A DNA stretch of 64,000 bases from Dactylorhiza incarnata (GCA_033032865.1 JAWHQI010000201.1:4837501-4901500); one strand, 5' to 3'. Positions 45,938 through 57,100 are shown, counted from the stretch's first letter. The notes: generated by a model from the letters alone, not told the origin. Numbers and translations: made by a program.

Positions 45938-47275
45938 TGTTGGAGCCTATGTTCCGCATCTCTTGGTTTGAGAATAACAAATATCGTGTTGTATTTGAAC
46001 TAGTCTTTTGTGTGTTCATAGTGTCCAGGTTGTACAGGTTCAATGAGGAGACAAGTCCACGTTCATGGGCATGATCCGAGAGTGTGTACACATTAGAAAA
46101 AGCAAAAAGATGAGTTTTGTGTGCTGATCTTAAAATGGCCATAACTTTCAATCCAGGAAGAGTTAAAGAACGTGCCACCCCATTTCGGAGATGATAATGA
46201 CTCAATCTACAGTCTGGAGAAGTTTCAGAAGGCAAAAATGAAGAGGAGCTGTCGGAATTCCGACACTCAATGTCGCCCAAGCGACAGCGCAGAAGTTACA
46301 ACAACTGACCGCATGACAACACGACGAACGGCAGTTTGGCGCTGTCGGAATTCCGACACTCGATGTTGCCCAGGGGACAGCGCAGAAGTTACAGCAACTG
46401 CCCGCACGACAGCACGACGAACAGCAGTTTGGGGTGTCGGAATTCCGACAGCGATGTCACCCAGGCGACAGTGAAAATCTATAAATGGGTTCATTTTGTT
46501 CGTGCATTTAGAGCTTTGAGAATTCCAAGTCCTTTCCTGAGTGCATACGAACCAGAGAGCTCCAGAACCTCAAGAAGTCCCATTTGTGCTGAGAAGGTTT
46601 GAAATTGAAGACGAGATCGGACGCGCTTCTACATCAACGATCATCTCGAGGCTTCAACCTTCCTTTCAGAGATCTGAATTTCTAGGGAGTTCTTCATTGT
46701 ATTTTCATTTATATACATTTCACTTTGTATTGGTAGGGAAATCGTCTCCTTGTGCGTAACGCATAAGTCCTTGCGTGGCTTAGGGGAAAATCGCTTCCTT
46801 GTGCGGAGCTTCCAAGTCCTTGCGTGGCTTGGTGGGAAATCGTGGCCTTGTGTGCTACGTCTAGATCTTGGGAAGATCTAGAGGATAGGCTTGGGCTTGG
46901 TCTAGGGAAAGACAAGTGATAGCCTTCCGATCCTTGGGAGAAGGATTGGTAAACAAAAATTGTCAAACGTTTATTATCTTATTTATGCCTTGATCTTAAG
47001 CATTGTTAAGATCATTTTTATTGTATGAGAATTTCATGATTAAAATATTATGCCTTTTCTTTAAATGCAAATTTGGTTGCTTAATCTTTAACTTAGAAAT
47101 TTGTGTTTGATCTAATTTAAAATTTTCATAGTTTGTAAATTTTTATAAGTGATTTTTAGAAAAGCAAAATTTGTTTTAAAAATTCTTAAGTAAAAAATCA
47201 TAATTTAAAAAGACCCTTATTCACCCCCCCCCCCCCCCCCCCCCCCCCCCTCTAAGAGCGCCACAAGATCCAACA
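45938..47275 (+). repeat. Element H 3' LTR
   Basis: Partner of the 5' LTR, with the 93-bp array at 46249-46472 and a TATA box at 46479-46486. The C tract is 27 bases (47224-47250) against 7 in the 5' LTR. Confidence 0.95.
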
Positions 47276-48227
47276 TAAAACACAACTTAATTTTTATTAG
47301 TCAACTATGCGATAAAGGCCTTAATGTGTTATTTGAGTCTTCTACTAATTTATGCAAAATTATAGATCCTAAGACTAATAATATTGTACTCACTGCACCA
47401 AGAATTCATAATCTCTATTTAATTTCTTTTCATGATCTATCACGTGTATCACTAAAACAACTAATTACAAAAAATTATGAACTAGAATTATGGCATAGGC
47501 ATCTTGGTCACACTAGCACCAAGTTGATCTTAAAATTGTCAAAAAATAAAATAATTAGGGGTTTACCAATGCTTAATGGAAATCTATCCACTTTATGCCC
47601 GCCATGCCAAAAAGAAATTTTTCTAAAACATCTTTTAAAAACAAAAATGAAATGTCCACCACTAGACCTCTACAACTAATACACATGGACCTATTTGGGA
47701 CAATTAAAACTTGTAGTCTAGGTGGTAAAAAGTACACATTTGTTTTAATTAATGATTTTTCTAGATTTACTTGGACATTATTTTTTACCTCCAAATCTGA
47801 TGCTTTTTCTGGATTTTCTAAACTATGCAATCGCATTCATAATGAATTGGAATTAAAAATTAAGAGCATTAGATCGGATCATGGAGGGGAATTTGAAAAT
47901 GATAGTTTCACCACTTTTTGTAATAATCTAGGTATTAAACACGAATCCTCCGCTCCACCTACCCCCAACAAAATGGTGTGGTGGAGAGGAAAAATAGAAC
48001 CCTTCAGGAACATGCACGCACTATGCTATCCGAGTATGGGTTTCCAAGATCCTTTTGGGCCGGAGCTGTAAATACATCTTGTTATGTCATAAATTGAGTC
48101 ATGGTTCGCCCAATCCTAAACTTAAGTCCATATAAATTATAATATAAAAAGAAACCTAATGTGTCTTACTTTCATGTTCTTGGATGTCAATATTTTATTT
48201 TAAACACCAAAGATGCTTTAGCAAAAT
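47276..48227 (+). pseudogene. Element G integrase
   Basis: The reading HNLIFISQLCDKG, then WHRHLGHTSTKL and CPPCQKE gives the zinc region. The core has HMDLFGTI (Asp) and IRSDHGGEF (Asp). At about 47965 a one-base loss turns the NGVVERK block out of frame relative to E. The C-terminal FHVLGCQYFILN-type block follows near 48165. Confidence 0.85.
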
Positions 48228-48652
48228 TTGATGAAAAATGTGATGAAGGAATATTTCTTTTTTTACTCTTCAACTAGTAAAGCATATAGGATATACAATA
48301 AAAGGTCTAAAAAGGTTGAAGAGTCCATTCATGTGAAGTTTGATGTATTTGTTCCTTGTGTAGATCCTAACAGTGCTGGAAAAGAAGAGGAACCATCTTT
48401 ACCCTTGAAGGATGATACTGTTGAACTACTTGGAGATGACAAAGAAATAGAGACGATACAAGAAGAGTTTGTGCCACCAAGTGTGCTTAGATTCACAAAA
48501 GATCATCCAAGGGAACTTGTCATTGGAGAACCATCTATTGGGGTAAGAACTCCATCTTCTCTTCATGAAAATTTTCAATCCTTTGCATTGTTTCCGAAAT
48601 CGAACCTAAAAATGTTTCAAACGCTTTAAATGACGAATTTTGGTTTTGGGCA
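48228..48652 (+). pseudogene. Element G integrase-RT linker
   Basis: It contains SSTSKAYRIYNKRSKKVEES, an acidic linker and RFTKDHPRELVIGEPSIGV, as in E, and then a frameshift. Confidence 0.8.
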
Positions 48653-50118
48653 ATGAATGAAGAGTTAGATCAATTTGAAAGAAATAAAGTTTGGAACCTA
48701 GTAGAACGACCATCTAATCATCCCGTTGTTGGCGAAAAATGGATTTTTAAAAATAAATTAGTTGGTGAATCTAAGATTACAAGAAATAAAGCTCGCTTAG
48801 TCGAACAAGGCTTTTCTCAAATCGAGGGGGTAGATTTTGAAGAAACTTTTGCACCCGTTGCTCGCTTAGAATCTATACAAATATTTTTGGCATTTGCGAG
48901 TTTTACAACTTTAAAGGATAAAATTATTTCAAATGGATGTTAAAAGTGCTTTTTTAAACTGGTTCATAAAAGAAGAAGTTTATGTAGAACAACCCCTCCG
49001 GTTTTATAAATGAAAAATTTCCAAATCATGTTTATAAATTAGAAAAAGCGCTTTATGGTTTAAAACAAGCACCTCGTGCATGGTATGATAGACTTACATC
49101 GTTTTTGTTAAAACACGGTTATGTTATGGGAAGTGCCGACAATACACTCTTCATTAAGCACAATAATAACAATTTAATTAATTTACAAATATATGTTGAT
49201 GATATCATTTTTGGAGCCAATAATGAAGAGTTGTGTAACGAAGTAGTCTTAGTAATGAAAAATGAATTTGAAATGAGCCTTGTAGAGGAACTCTCTTATT
49301 TTCTTGGTTTTCAAATCTCACAACAAAATGATGATTTTTTTATTTGCCAAACGAAATATGTTCATGATATTCTTAAACGATTTGGATTTGAAAATCTTAA
49401 ACAAGCTTCTACACCTATGAGTGCTACATTACAAATCGAAAAAGATCAATCTGGAATTTCTATCGATCAAACTTTATATAGAGGTATGATTGGATTTCTT
49501 ATTTACTTAATTGCATCTAGACCGGATATAATGTTTGTCGTACGTTTATGTGCTCACTTTCAAGCCAATCCAAAAGAATCTCATTTAAAAGCAGTAAAAT
49601 GTATTTTTAAATATCTATTAGGGTCATCTAGATTAGGATTATGGTACCCGCACAATGATTCATTTACATTGCATGGCTATTCCAATTCGGATTACGCCAG
49701 ATGTTCACTAGATAGAAAAAGCACTAGCGGTACTTGTCACTTTTTAGGACCCTCATTAGTAGCATGGTCTAGTAGAAAACAATCTTCGGTTGCACTCTCC
49801 ACCATGTAGGCCGAATACATCGCTCTTGGGAGTTGGTGTGCACAAGCTTTATGGATGAGCGAAACTCTAGAGGATTTTAGTTTTCATATCAAAAATATTG
49901 ATCTCAAATGTGACAACAAAAGTGTCATAGATCTTACAAATAATCCCGAACACCACTCACGATCCAAACATATAGATGTCCGTCATCATTTCATTAATGT
50001 GAAAGTTAGCATCATAGGCACAAAATCCCAACTTGCAAACATATTTACAAAACCTCTCCCCGATGCTCGATTCAACATGCTTAGACTAGAATTGGGAGTC
50101 TTAGATATATCAAATTGA
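48653..50118 (+). pseudogene. Element G reverse transcriptase and RNase H
   Basis: It opens [20 protein letters not shown], then [23 protein letters not shown] frameshift at about 48910 and another near 49000 precede KALYGLKQAPRAWYDRL. The frame 49105-49809 has the intact active site IYVDDIIFGA and long RT/RNase H sequence up to ALSTM, where TAG at 49807-49809 replaces the Glu of TEAEY. RNase H ends with KHIDVRHHFI and a stop at 50116-50118. This is the longest surviving pol frame in G. Confidence 0.85.
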
Positions 50119-51192
50119 GTCAATAATTTTTTAGTTTGGGTAGCAACCAATAACACATATCTTGTGAAAGGGAGGTTTGGGATGTCACCCCACCACATAT
50201 CCTAGTACCAGTGCGAACCCTTCATAGGGTAGACCTCGGGAAGTCCAAGATCCACTATAAATTGCTAGGTCCAACTATAGTCTCACAAGAAATCTAAATC
50301 AAATATAAAATATAAATACCATTTCAAAACAAACAAAAATATGTTTAAATAGACTTCTATTCTTCTCCAAATTCTCTGAATTTTTTACACTAAGAAGGCT
50401 TATATACATACTCCCTATTCCAAAGATTTTTTTTTTCAAAAATCTCAAAAAACAGTGCCCTGTTTGGGCATTAAGTACTTAACGCCAGGCGTTAGCTCTT
50501 TTTTCCATATTGAAATTTTGTTTTTTTCTATAATATTTCTGGTATTTTTCTAATAAATTTTCTCACCTTACTTTTTCTAATTTCAAATTATTTTGTTATT
50601 AATTTGATTGTTTTATTCCAAATACAAAAAAAGATTCAAATCATTCAAAATAATAAAAAATATGTTTTTGTTATTTGTTTTACTTTAGATATTTACAAAA
50701 CTATGGTTTGACTATAAGACTTCACAAGAGCAAACTTCTTAGTAATTTTGTTTCAAATGGTAAAAATTGGTTAGGCATACACTTAAAGATTGTCTAATTT
50801 TAATTTCAAATTTCATAAACATTGTTTTATCTTCATGCCTTGACCTTAATCTGATTATATGCAATGAAATAGTCTATAGAAAATTGTGTATGATTGCCTA
50901 GCATGCCTCTAAGTATGAGTAATGTTTTATGATAATCAATGATTCATACACTCATTATTTTGGTAATCTACATGTGCTCATAATCTTAGTCTTGCATGAT
51001 TGTGTTGTGTAATAGTTTTTAAAATATTAAGTTGCATGTATAAATTACCTACACCGTCTCTCAAACAATAAATTTCTTGCACACATAGAAGTTTTATTTC
51101 AATATTGGTAATGTTTGCAACAATAAGTGAATTTGGAGACCTTTGCCCAAACATAAAAAATATAATAAAATAATACGCCAAAGATAACTCCA

Positions 51193-51252
51193 CCAAGCAC
51201 TGCTCACCCTCCTGATAAGTATTAATGAGCATTGTGAGGTTGAGCACCTTGG
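51193..51252 (+). other. Conserved hairpin motif, element G copy 1
   Basis: The outer stem CCAAG/CTTGG lies at the ends, with an inner stem CTCAC/GTGAG or CCTC/GAGG around TGATAAG. Confidence 0.6.
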
Positions 51253-51355
51253 AAAGAATTGTAAAGTGTCTTGTGCAAACACATTCTTTTTTATCACTTC
51301 TATTTGTACACTGGATCACTATAAATAAAAATTAACAAAAATGCATATATGATCC

Positions 51356-51416
51356 CCAAGCAATACTTCGCTCCCTGATAAGTCTTAATGAGCATTATGT
51401 GGGCGAAGCACCTTGG
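51356..51416 (+). other. Conserved hairpin motif, element G copy 2
   Basis: The outer stem is CCAAG (51356-51360) with CTTGG (51412-51416); the inner stem is CGCTC/GGGCG, as in E copy 2. Confidence 0.6.
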
Positions 51417-52473
51417 TAGTTGTACTCCTTTTATACGCTTTGAAATTTTATTCTAACATTGATGCGTGAATGTAATTATAAGATTACAATCTTTATAGAG
51501 TTGTTACTATTTCATTACATATGTCATGTGTTTTGATTATTTCACTTGCATACTTTTATCAAAACACTTTATGCACACATCATTGTTTTCCATAAAACTT
51601 CTACTCATGAGAATTGGATCCTAATGCAATATTACATAATTCTCTAAAAAAACTCAAGTAAAAGCACCAGATTGCAATGCATGACTTCTACAATGTTTTC
51701 TTTACTTGAAATACGAATTGGTTACATTGTAGCTATCATCTTTTTGAATATGTTAAAATCATGCTTGCCTACTTATTATGAGAATTTACAAAATTAATGC
51801 TCAAAATGTGCAAAGTCTAGTGTCAAACCAAATCAAAAAAAATCTTTTCAAAAATATCAAATAATTTTGTTTTGTTTTTCCGCATTACTAATTTGATCAT
51901 ATATTATGTTTACCATGGTTTATCATGCTTACTTCTAAGGTTTTTTTTCTTCACTTGTGCTTGTCAAACTATATTGCATTTCTTCCAACAAGTTTCTTAA
52001 TAATGTTACTTCAAAAAGCAAGTGGTAGAATTCCTTTGGTAAAACAAATAAATGGAATGTTGTTCGTTCATGCTTATCATATCTTTTTCCGCTGTGGTAC
52101 TCTTTCCCTTAACTTGATCACGACTTACTTTATGTTTAAACAAAACTCTTAATCCTCTCTTAGTTATATCCGAACTTTTGTCTTCTTTACTCTAGTTTTG
52201 TTACACTCCGCCCACTTTTTCTAATAATAAAAGGGGGAGAATAAAATGATAAATCTTAATGATTAGAGGAGTAGGATTAACTAGATTAAGGGGGAGCATA
52301 GATCTAGTCTATTGGAGCATACACTATGGGGGAACACTTATATAGGGGGAGCATAATTTAACAATCTATAAATCTTATTATTGTCTCAATATTGCTTAGT
52401 GTCATATATCATTCTAAAAATACACCTCTCTTATATATGAATCTGAGTTATCAATATTGGATTTGTTATTATC

Positions 52474-52486
52474 AAAAGGGGGAGAT
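52474..52486 (+). other. Element G polypurine tract
   Basis: AAAAGGGGGAGAT abuts the 3' LTR start. Confidence 0.9.
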
Positions 52487-53634
52487 TGTTGGAACATGGT
52501 TTTCCGCATCCCTTTGATTTGAGAATAACAAATCTTACTTGTATTTGATCTTGTTTGCCATTGTGTTTTTAGCATGCTGGTTTGAATAGATATGACACTA
52601 GGTTGCTGCATTATTGGTCTAGACCTGCTCACAAATGGAAAAGAGGGATATGGTCTAACCCCATGCATTAGGACTTAATGCTGGGCATCGACTCTCGTTC
52701 CCATTTTGATGATTATGGCAAGGAGGGAAGCAGTCTTGATTGCAGGAGCACTATAGGAATGATCTGACCTAACGCCAACGTTAGACTCAATGCCAATGTT
52801 AGGGTTGACTAAAATGAATGTTTACTAAAGTGCAGAATCTCCTTCCTATTTTGAAGATCCGAGCCATCAAAACAATTCCATACAGTGTCACTTCCCAGCG
52901 TTAGCTTCCAGTACTATAAATTGGTGAATTTCATCTTCTCCATCCACTGATTGAAGAGAAGCCTATTGCAGCACTTTAGAAACTCAGAGAGGGCCGTATT
53001 TTCCAGACCATCATCTCCCACACAAATTCGAGAGAAGAATTCAAGGAGGATCAGATCAACGCTTACTAAACACGAAGAACACACACTTCGACTTCGAGAA
53101 AATTCAGTAAGCCTTCGCCATCTCCAGAATTCTTCATAGGGAGTTTTTATTTGTTTTTTGCAACTCTTTCATTATTATCGTGGAGTAAATTCACCTTTGT
53201 TGGCGACTAGGTCTGGGTAGGACTTAGGGAGGAATTCGCCTCGTGTTGGCGACTGGGTTTAGGGAGTAGATCTAGGGGGTTCTCGAGGCCTTTCTGGTGA
53301 TAGAAGGGCTAGAGCGGCTTGAGGCCGTATCCGGGAAAGATAGGCTAAAGCCAACCGGTTCTTGGTGAGAAGAGTCGGTATAGAAAACAAAAAGAATATT
53401 TTACTTTATCGCCTACGATTTCTAGCGTCACAAAAAATCAAATTTTGTAATCTTATATTTCAAGTTAATAAAACAATGTCTTTCATTTATATTACTTGAT
53501 CTCCTCTTTTTGTGTAGTTTATCACTAATTTATTCTCTTATCATTTCAAGTATTTTAAAATATAACAAAAAAATTTATAACCCTTATTCACCCCCCCCCC
53601 CCCCCCCCCTCTAAGGGCTCCTCAAGATCCAACA
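52487..53634 (+). repeat. Element G 3' LTR
   Basis: It starts TGTTGGAACATGG and ends GATCCAACA. The TATA box is near 52914, and a C19 tract lies at 53591-53609. Confidence 0.95.
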
Positions 53635-53639
53635 GAGGC

Positions 53640-54128
53640 CTCCAAAGCCATCAAATAGGCTTCTTCAGCAGCACCTTCTTGCTCACTTGTAGATGTGGAA
53701 CATGACTCAGGTTCTGAGTCACTCCAGGTTTCTGCTATGAAACTTCTTCCATTCTTCTGTTCCTTCCTTTCATCAAAACTTTCTTCAACTAAACTGATCA
53801 TTGTATCCCATATCTCTTTTGCATACTGTCATTCAGCCACTTCCAGAGATATGTCATCTGACATAGTGGATACTAGTATATTCTTAGGCTTATCATCATA
53901 GGCTTTTGCATTCTTTTCCCCATCTGTGCATTCAGCCCTAGGGAGCAGTTCCTGTGTAACAGTCCCACTTGCATCTTTCCTGAATGGAATAGGGGGACCT
54001 AAAATAATGACATTAAAGATGTCTTCATAAATAGAGTTCATATAAAGCTTTATTCTGGCCTTCTAGAGTGTAAACATACTTAAGTTACACACTGGTGGTC
54101 TTGTTGATGCATAGTCCTTAGAACTCAT
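53640..54128 (-). pseudogene. Element F Gag, N-terminal part
   Basis: ATG 54128 opens MSSKDYASTRPPVCNL after the PBS. A stop follows within FTL*KARIKLY. The reading continues YEDIFNVIILGPPIP and DISLEVAE, has a stop, then QYAKEIWDTM, a UBN2-type block. It appears to skip much of the UBN2 domain and reaches the acidic segment (ETWSDSEPESCSTSTSEQEG). It is cut by G at 53640 and continues at 35535. Confidence 0.75.
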
Positions 54129-54223
54129 TTTTCTCTATAAAATAGTTTTAGTTAATTTAAAATAAAGAAATGAGAGTGAGGAGATCTTTTGATCAAGGTG
54201 TTAACATTTTAATGATCAACCTC

Positions 54224-54235
54224 GATTTGATACCA
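54224..54235 (-). other. Element F primer binding site (tRNA-Met type)
   Basis: On the minus strand TGGTATCAAATC begins two bases from the LTR end. The first eight bases match the tRNA-Met site. Confidence 0.85.
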
Positions 54236-54237
54236 AT

Positions 54238-55858
54238 TGATAGTACATAGTGTGCCTCTGAGTATTCTCTAGAGGGGGGGGGGGGGGGGGGGGGAATAGA
54301 GATTTAAAATCTTTTATACCCTAAATGTGCACACAATAAAACTGCTAAGAATTATGCAATTAACACTACCAAAACAAAATAAAGTAAATGCAGGAAATAT
54401 AAATATAGAAAATAGTAAAATGGATAGCATAGAAAATCAATCCAGATGACACATGATTTTTATAGTGGTTCCCCAAAATGTGGGTAGTCCACTCTTCTAC
54501 CACCCTGGTAGGATTGCACTAACTGTGTCTGAGTCTTTTGATAAGGAAACTCTCAGAAGCACTGAATTTTTTGACAAGCAGACTCGTAGAACCACTGAGT
54601 CTTTTGATAAGGAGACTCTTAGAACCACTGACACTTCTGATAAGGAGACTGTTAGAACCACTGAATCCTTTGAAAGAGTGATTCTTAAAACTCTTTTGTA
54701 GTAGGTGAATGAAGAAGAAGAAAGAAAGAAAAGAAGAGAATTCTGCTTTCAGAATTCATTAGAAGTTGTTTCTTAAATGTTGTAGCTTCTGTTTATCACA
54801 GGATCTGAATGTGATGAACCTTTGCTTATCATTGTGATGATTGCAAGGGTTATGAGCTTGATCTTGATTCTTTCCCCTTTTGTTGTCTTACTATAATGTG
54901 ATGAGGAAGATGAAGCAACTGTGTTGTTACTTTTCTGTGCGGAGAGAGATATTCTTCTTTTCTGTCTTAGGGTTGAAGGAGGAAAAAGAAGAAGCCCTAT
55001 TTCGACAGATAGAATAATAATCAGTTAGTTGTCTTTTTCTTCTTCTCTCAGCATACTCATTTTCCATTTGCATTTTAATTTCTTTCTTCTTCTGGGTTGT
55101 CCTTAGAAGGAATGTCCATTGGACAATTGATGTTACCTTCTATTTTTGTTCCTCACCCTTCCATCAATTTTAAATAAACTTCCATGAATGTCTTTGCTAC
55201 ATTACTGGAATACTCCATTTCATTCTTGGCAATAATCGAGCCATTGGAGAACAGTCTTCAACTTTGTAGACTTTCTAAAAAGGTATTAGAAAGGTCAGCA
55301 GAGAAACTTCTATTTATGTCTGTATTCAATGTTGTGTTGACTTCATCATTCGTCATATCGACGCACCTCTGAGTTCTTATCGAAGTAGCTTCAAATTCCT
55401 TCTTAGCTCTTGCTGAACTCAGATGTCAACGTTGCGTCGAGTTCTTATCGACGTATCTGTCGAGTTGAAGACTTGGACTTAAACTTTATCTTCTGCGTCG
55501 AGTTGAAGTTGAAGTTGCGTCGACTTCTATGATGGCTTCGATAGGCTCTTCCTTATACGTCGAGTTCCTTTCTATGTTGCGTTGACTTGAAACTTTGACA
55601 GACAGATTGAATTGCTTTGACTTCTGTCATAGTTGCATCGACATCAAGTTGAAATTGCTTCGACTTCCATTCGATGAAAGTCTTAACTTAACTAATTTTG
55701 TGATTATCTTGACCTGACCTTGACACTCTAAGGTGAGTGTGACAACCTAGGACATCTAATGACCATTTTACCCTTTATATACAATGTGGGTAATATAACC
55801 TAACTGATGAAATCACTTTAAGTAATTTGTTAGATAAATAACCAGAGTTTTTCCAACA
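54238..55858 (-). repeat. Element F 5' LTR
   Basis: 1621 bp, minus orientation, starting TGTTGGAAAAACTC at 55858 and ending CTATCA at 54238. It has the 33-bp array at 54531-54697, a GTCGA-rich block (about 55360-55690) and a 21-base G run at 54274-54294 (C on the element strand), where the 3' LTR has only four. Confidence 0.92.
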
Positions 55859-55863
55859 ACCCA

Positions 55864-56872
55864 TTCCTGAGACACCATATTTTAGGCCTTCTTCTGATGA
55901 ATCAACAACAACACCAAGATCAGTAAAGCCTGACCCTACTCCTACACTAGTTTCCCCCTCTCCAACACCAGCTCAACTCTCTCCTGATCCTACTCCTACA
56001 CCAGCTTAGAATCCTCCTGCTCCTACTCCATCACTCATTCCAATAGTCACAACACCAGCCTCTAGAGGAAGACCTCCATTCAGAGGAAGGGGTCATGGAT
56101 GAAACTACAGAGGAAGGGGAAGAGACTTAAGAAGAAGGGGTAATGGAAGAGAGATACCTATATGGGAAAGGTATACAAAAGAACAAAGAAGGAAGTTCAA
56201 GAAGGACAAATCGTATTTCAAAACTTATGAGAAGGTTGATATTCCTGAAAATACAATGAAGGTATATGATGACCCAAAGCTTAACAAAGTCCTAGAGGGA
56301 ATTAGAAGAAGGGATCAAGATGAATTTGAAGCATATCAAAAATAATTAGAAGAAAAGAGATGGATGTTCATTGAAAGGCTGAACAAGGGTAAAGAGGTTA
56401 TGGAAAAAGAATAATTAATAGAGGCAATCCAGATTCCCAACACTCTGTTTGATCTCTCTAAATATATTAGAAAGAACCATCAGGCTAAACTCCTGGATAG
56501 GAAAGGTCAAAAGGACATAAGGTGTCTTGGAGTTATTCAATACTTAGAAGACCTGCCATATCAAAAGAAGAGAAAGATCACATTTAAAATAGCTCCAGTT
56601 CCAGACATTCCTCAGTCAACCTTCATAGTATCAGATCTTGATACAGAAGAGCTGGACATGGAAGAAATCAACTTGTTGTTTGCTAAGGTCATAAGTCTGG
56701 AATCCACTCTTAGTGATGTCTATCTTGAAGCAGAAGCTGGCCTGGAGAAGCTTTTCAAAGGATATGACAAAATCCAAAAGAATCCAGAAAAGGCTATTCC
56801 TGCAAACTTCAAGTATGTGGAAAGAAAGTTCAAAAAGGTCTATGAGGCCTTATCTACTTTTCTCAAAAAATG
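55864..56872 (+). pseudogene. Element I additional 3' ORF, C-terminal part
   Basis: The reading resumes after the F duplication with PETPYFRPSSDE, then a Pro/Thr-rich stretch with PDPTPTP repeats. A stop at 56008-56010 and a basic Arg/Gly-rich segment (SRGRPPFRGRGHG) follow. Charged helical sequence comes next (EIPIWERYTKEQRRKFKKDK), with further stops. The last frame (56658-56873) reads MEEINLLFAKVISLE and ends STFLKK. The RG-rich segment suggests nucleic-acid binding. No family is recognised, and its text differs from the F additional ORF. Confidence 0.55.
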
Positions 56873-57052
56873 AAAGTAGATCATTTCATGGGTTACTACC
56901 TTTGATAAACAATTATCTAGATTAATCAAAAGTTTTCAGTTTACCAGTTCATTTTGTGTCTTGTTATATTTGTTTGTACTATGCTTATTTAACAACATGT
57001 TTGAATTCACTTAAATTATTTGTAAAAAAATTTAAGATAAATAGGGGGAGAT
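56873..57052 (+). other. Element I 3' spacer and polypurine tract
   Basis: A short AT-rich spacer similar in layout to F's (18706-18496), ending in the PPT AAATAGGGGGAGAT at 57039-57052. Confidence 0.75.
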
Positions 57053-57100
57053 TGTTGGGAAAAACACCCTTGTGATTTATTTTCCAAATTATCTTAAAGT
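57053..57100 (+). repeat. Element I 3' LTR, first 48 bp only
   Basis: TGTTGGGAAAAACACCCTTG and the next bases match the start of F's LTR (TGTTGGAAAAAACCCTTGTG). Element J follows at 57101. The rest of this LTR is not found to the right of J. Confidence 0.75.

Larger units (their letters stand above)
38885..47275 (+). mobile_element. Element H: gag-only, non-autonomous copia-type element in element G
   Basis: Its LTRs are 38885-40210 (1326 bp) and 45938-47275 (1338 bp), flanked by TAAAA at 38880-38884 and 47276-47280. PBS, PPT and LTR termini match the E/G type (TGTTGGA...TGTTCCGCATC), and the 3' spacer is conserved. The internal region encodes only a Gag-like sequence and about 4 kb of non-coding DNA. 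No protease, integrase, RT or RNase H motif was found. Movement would require proteins from another element. Confidence 0.92.
50119..52473 (+). other. Element G 3' non-coding spacer
   Basis: This 2.36-kb AT-rich spacer is conserved with E. It holds two hairpin motifs, an AACGCCAGGCGTT palindrome (about 50479-50491) and PPT-like motifs at 52233, 52290 and 52345. A GC-richer patch at 50135-50290 is absent from E. Confidence 0.75.
35541..53634 (+). mobile_element. Element G: Ty1/copia retrotransposon in element F, hosting element H
   Basis: Its LTRs are 35541-36676 (1136 bp) and 52487-53634 (1148 bp), flanked by GAGGC at 35536-35540 and 53635-53639. H (38885-47275) splits it between protease and integrase. 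G's own length is about 9.7 kb. It has the same organisation as E and shared leader, gag, pol and spacer, but shorter LTRs. The first dinucleotide of the 5' LTR is TA instead of TG. Pol is heavily broken and the protease Asp is lost. Confidence 0.95.
15689..55858 (-). mobile_element. Element F: Ty1/copia-type element stretched to 40 kb by nested insertions; no recognisable pol
   Basis: Its ends are paired LTRs at 15689-18479 (3', containing solo LTR K) and 54238-55858 (5'), flanked by the duplication ACCCA at 15684-15688 and 55859-55863. On the minus strand the order is 5' LTR, tRNA-Met PBS, gag (54128-53640, 35535-35348, 25596 to about 24852), an S1P host-gene fragment, a foldback element, an additional ORF, PPT and 3' LTR. 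Gag pieces join in order across the G and E insertions. Without insertions F is about 11 kb. No RT, integrase or protease reading was found. The gag style resembles SIRE/Maximus elements. Confidence 0.9.

Noticed and set aside
47224..47250. Long C run as an assembly gap or joint
   Set aside because: It is flanked on both sides by continuous H LTR sequence homologous to 40179-40185. The length may be imprecise but the join is real.
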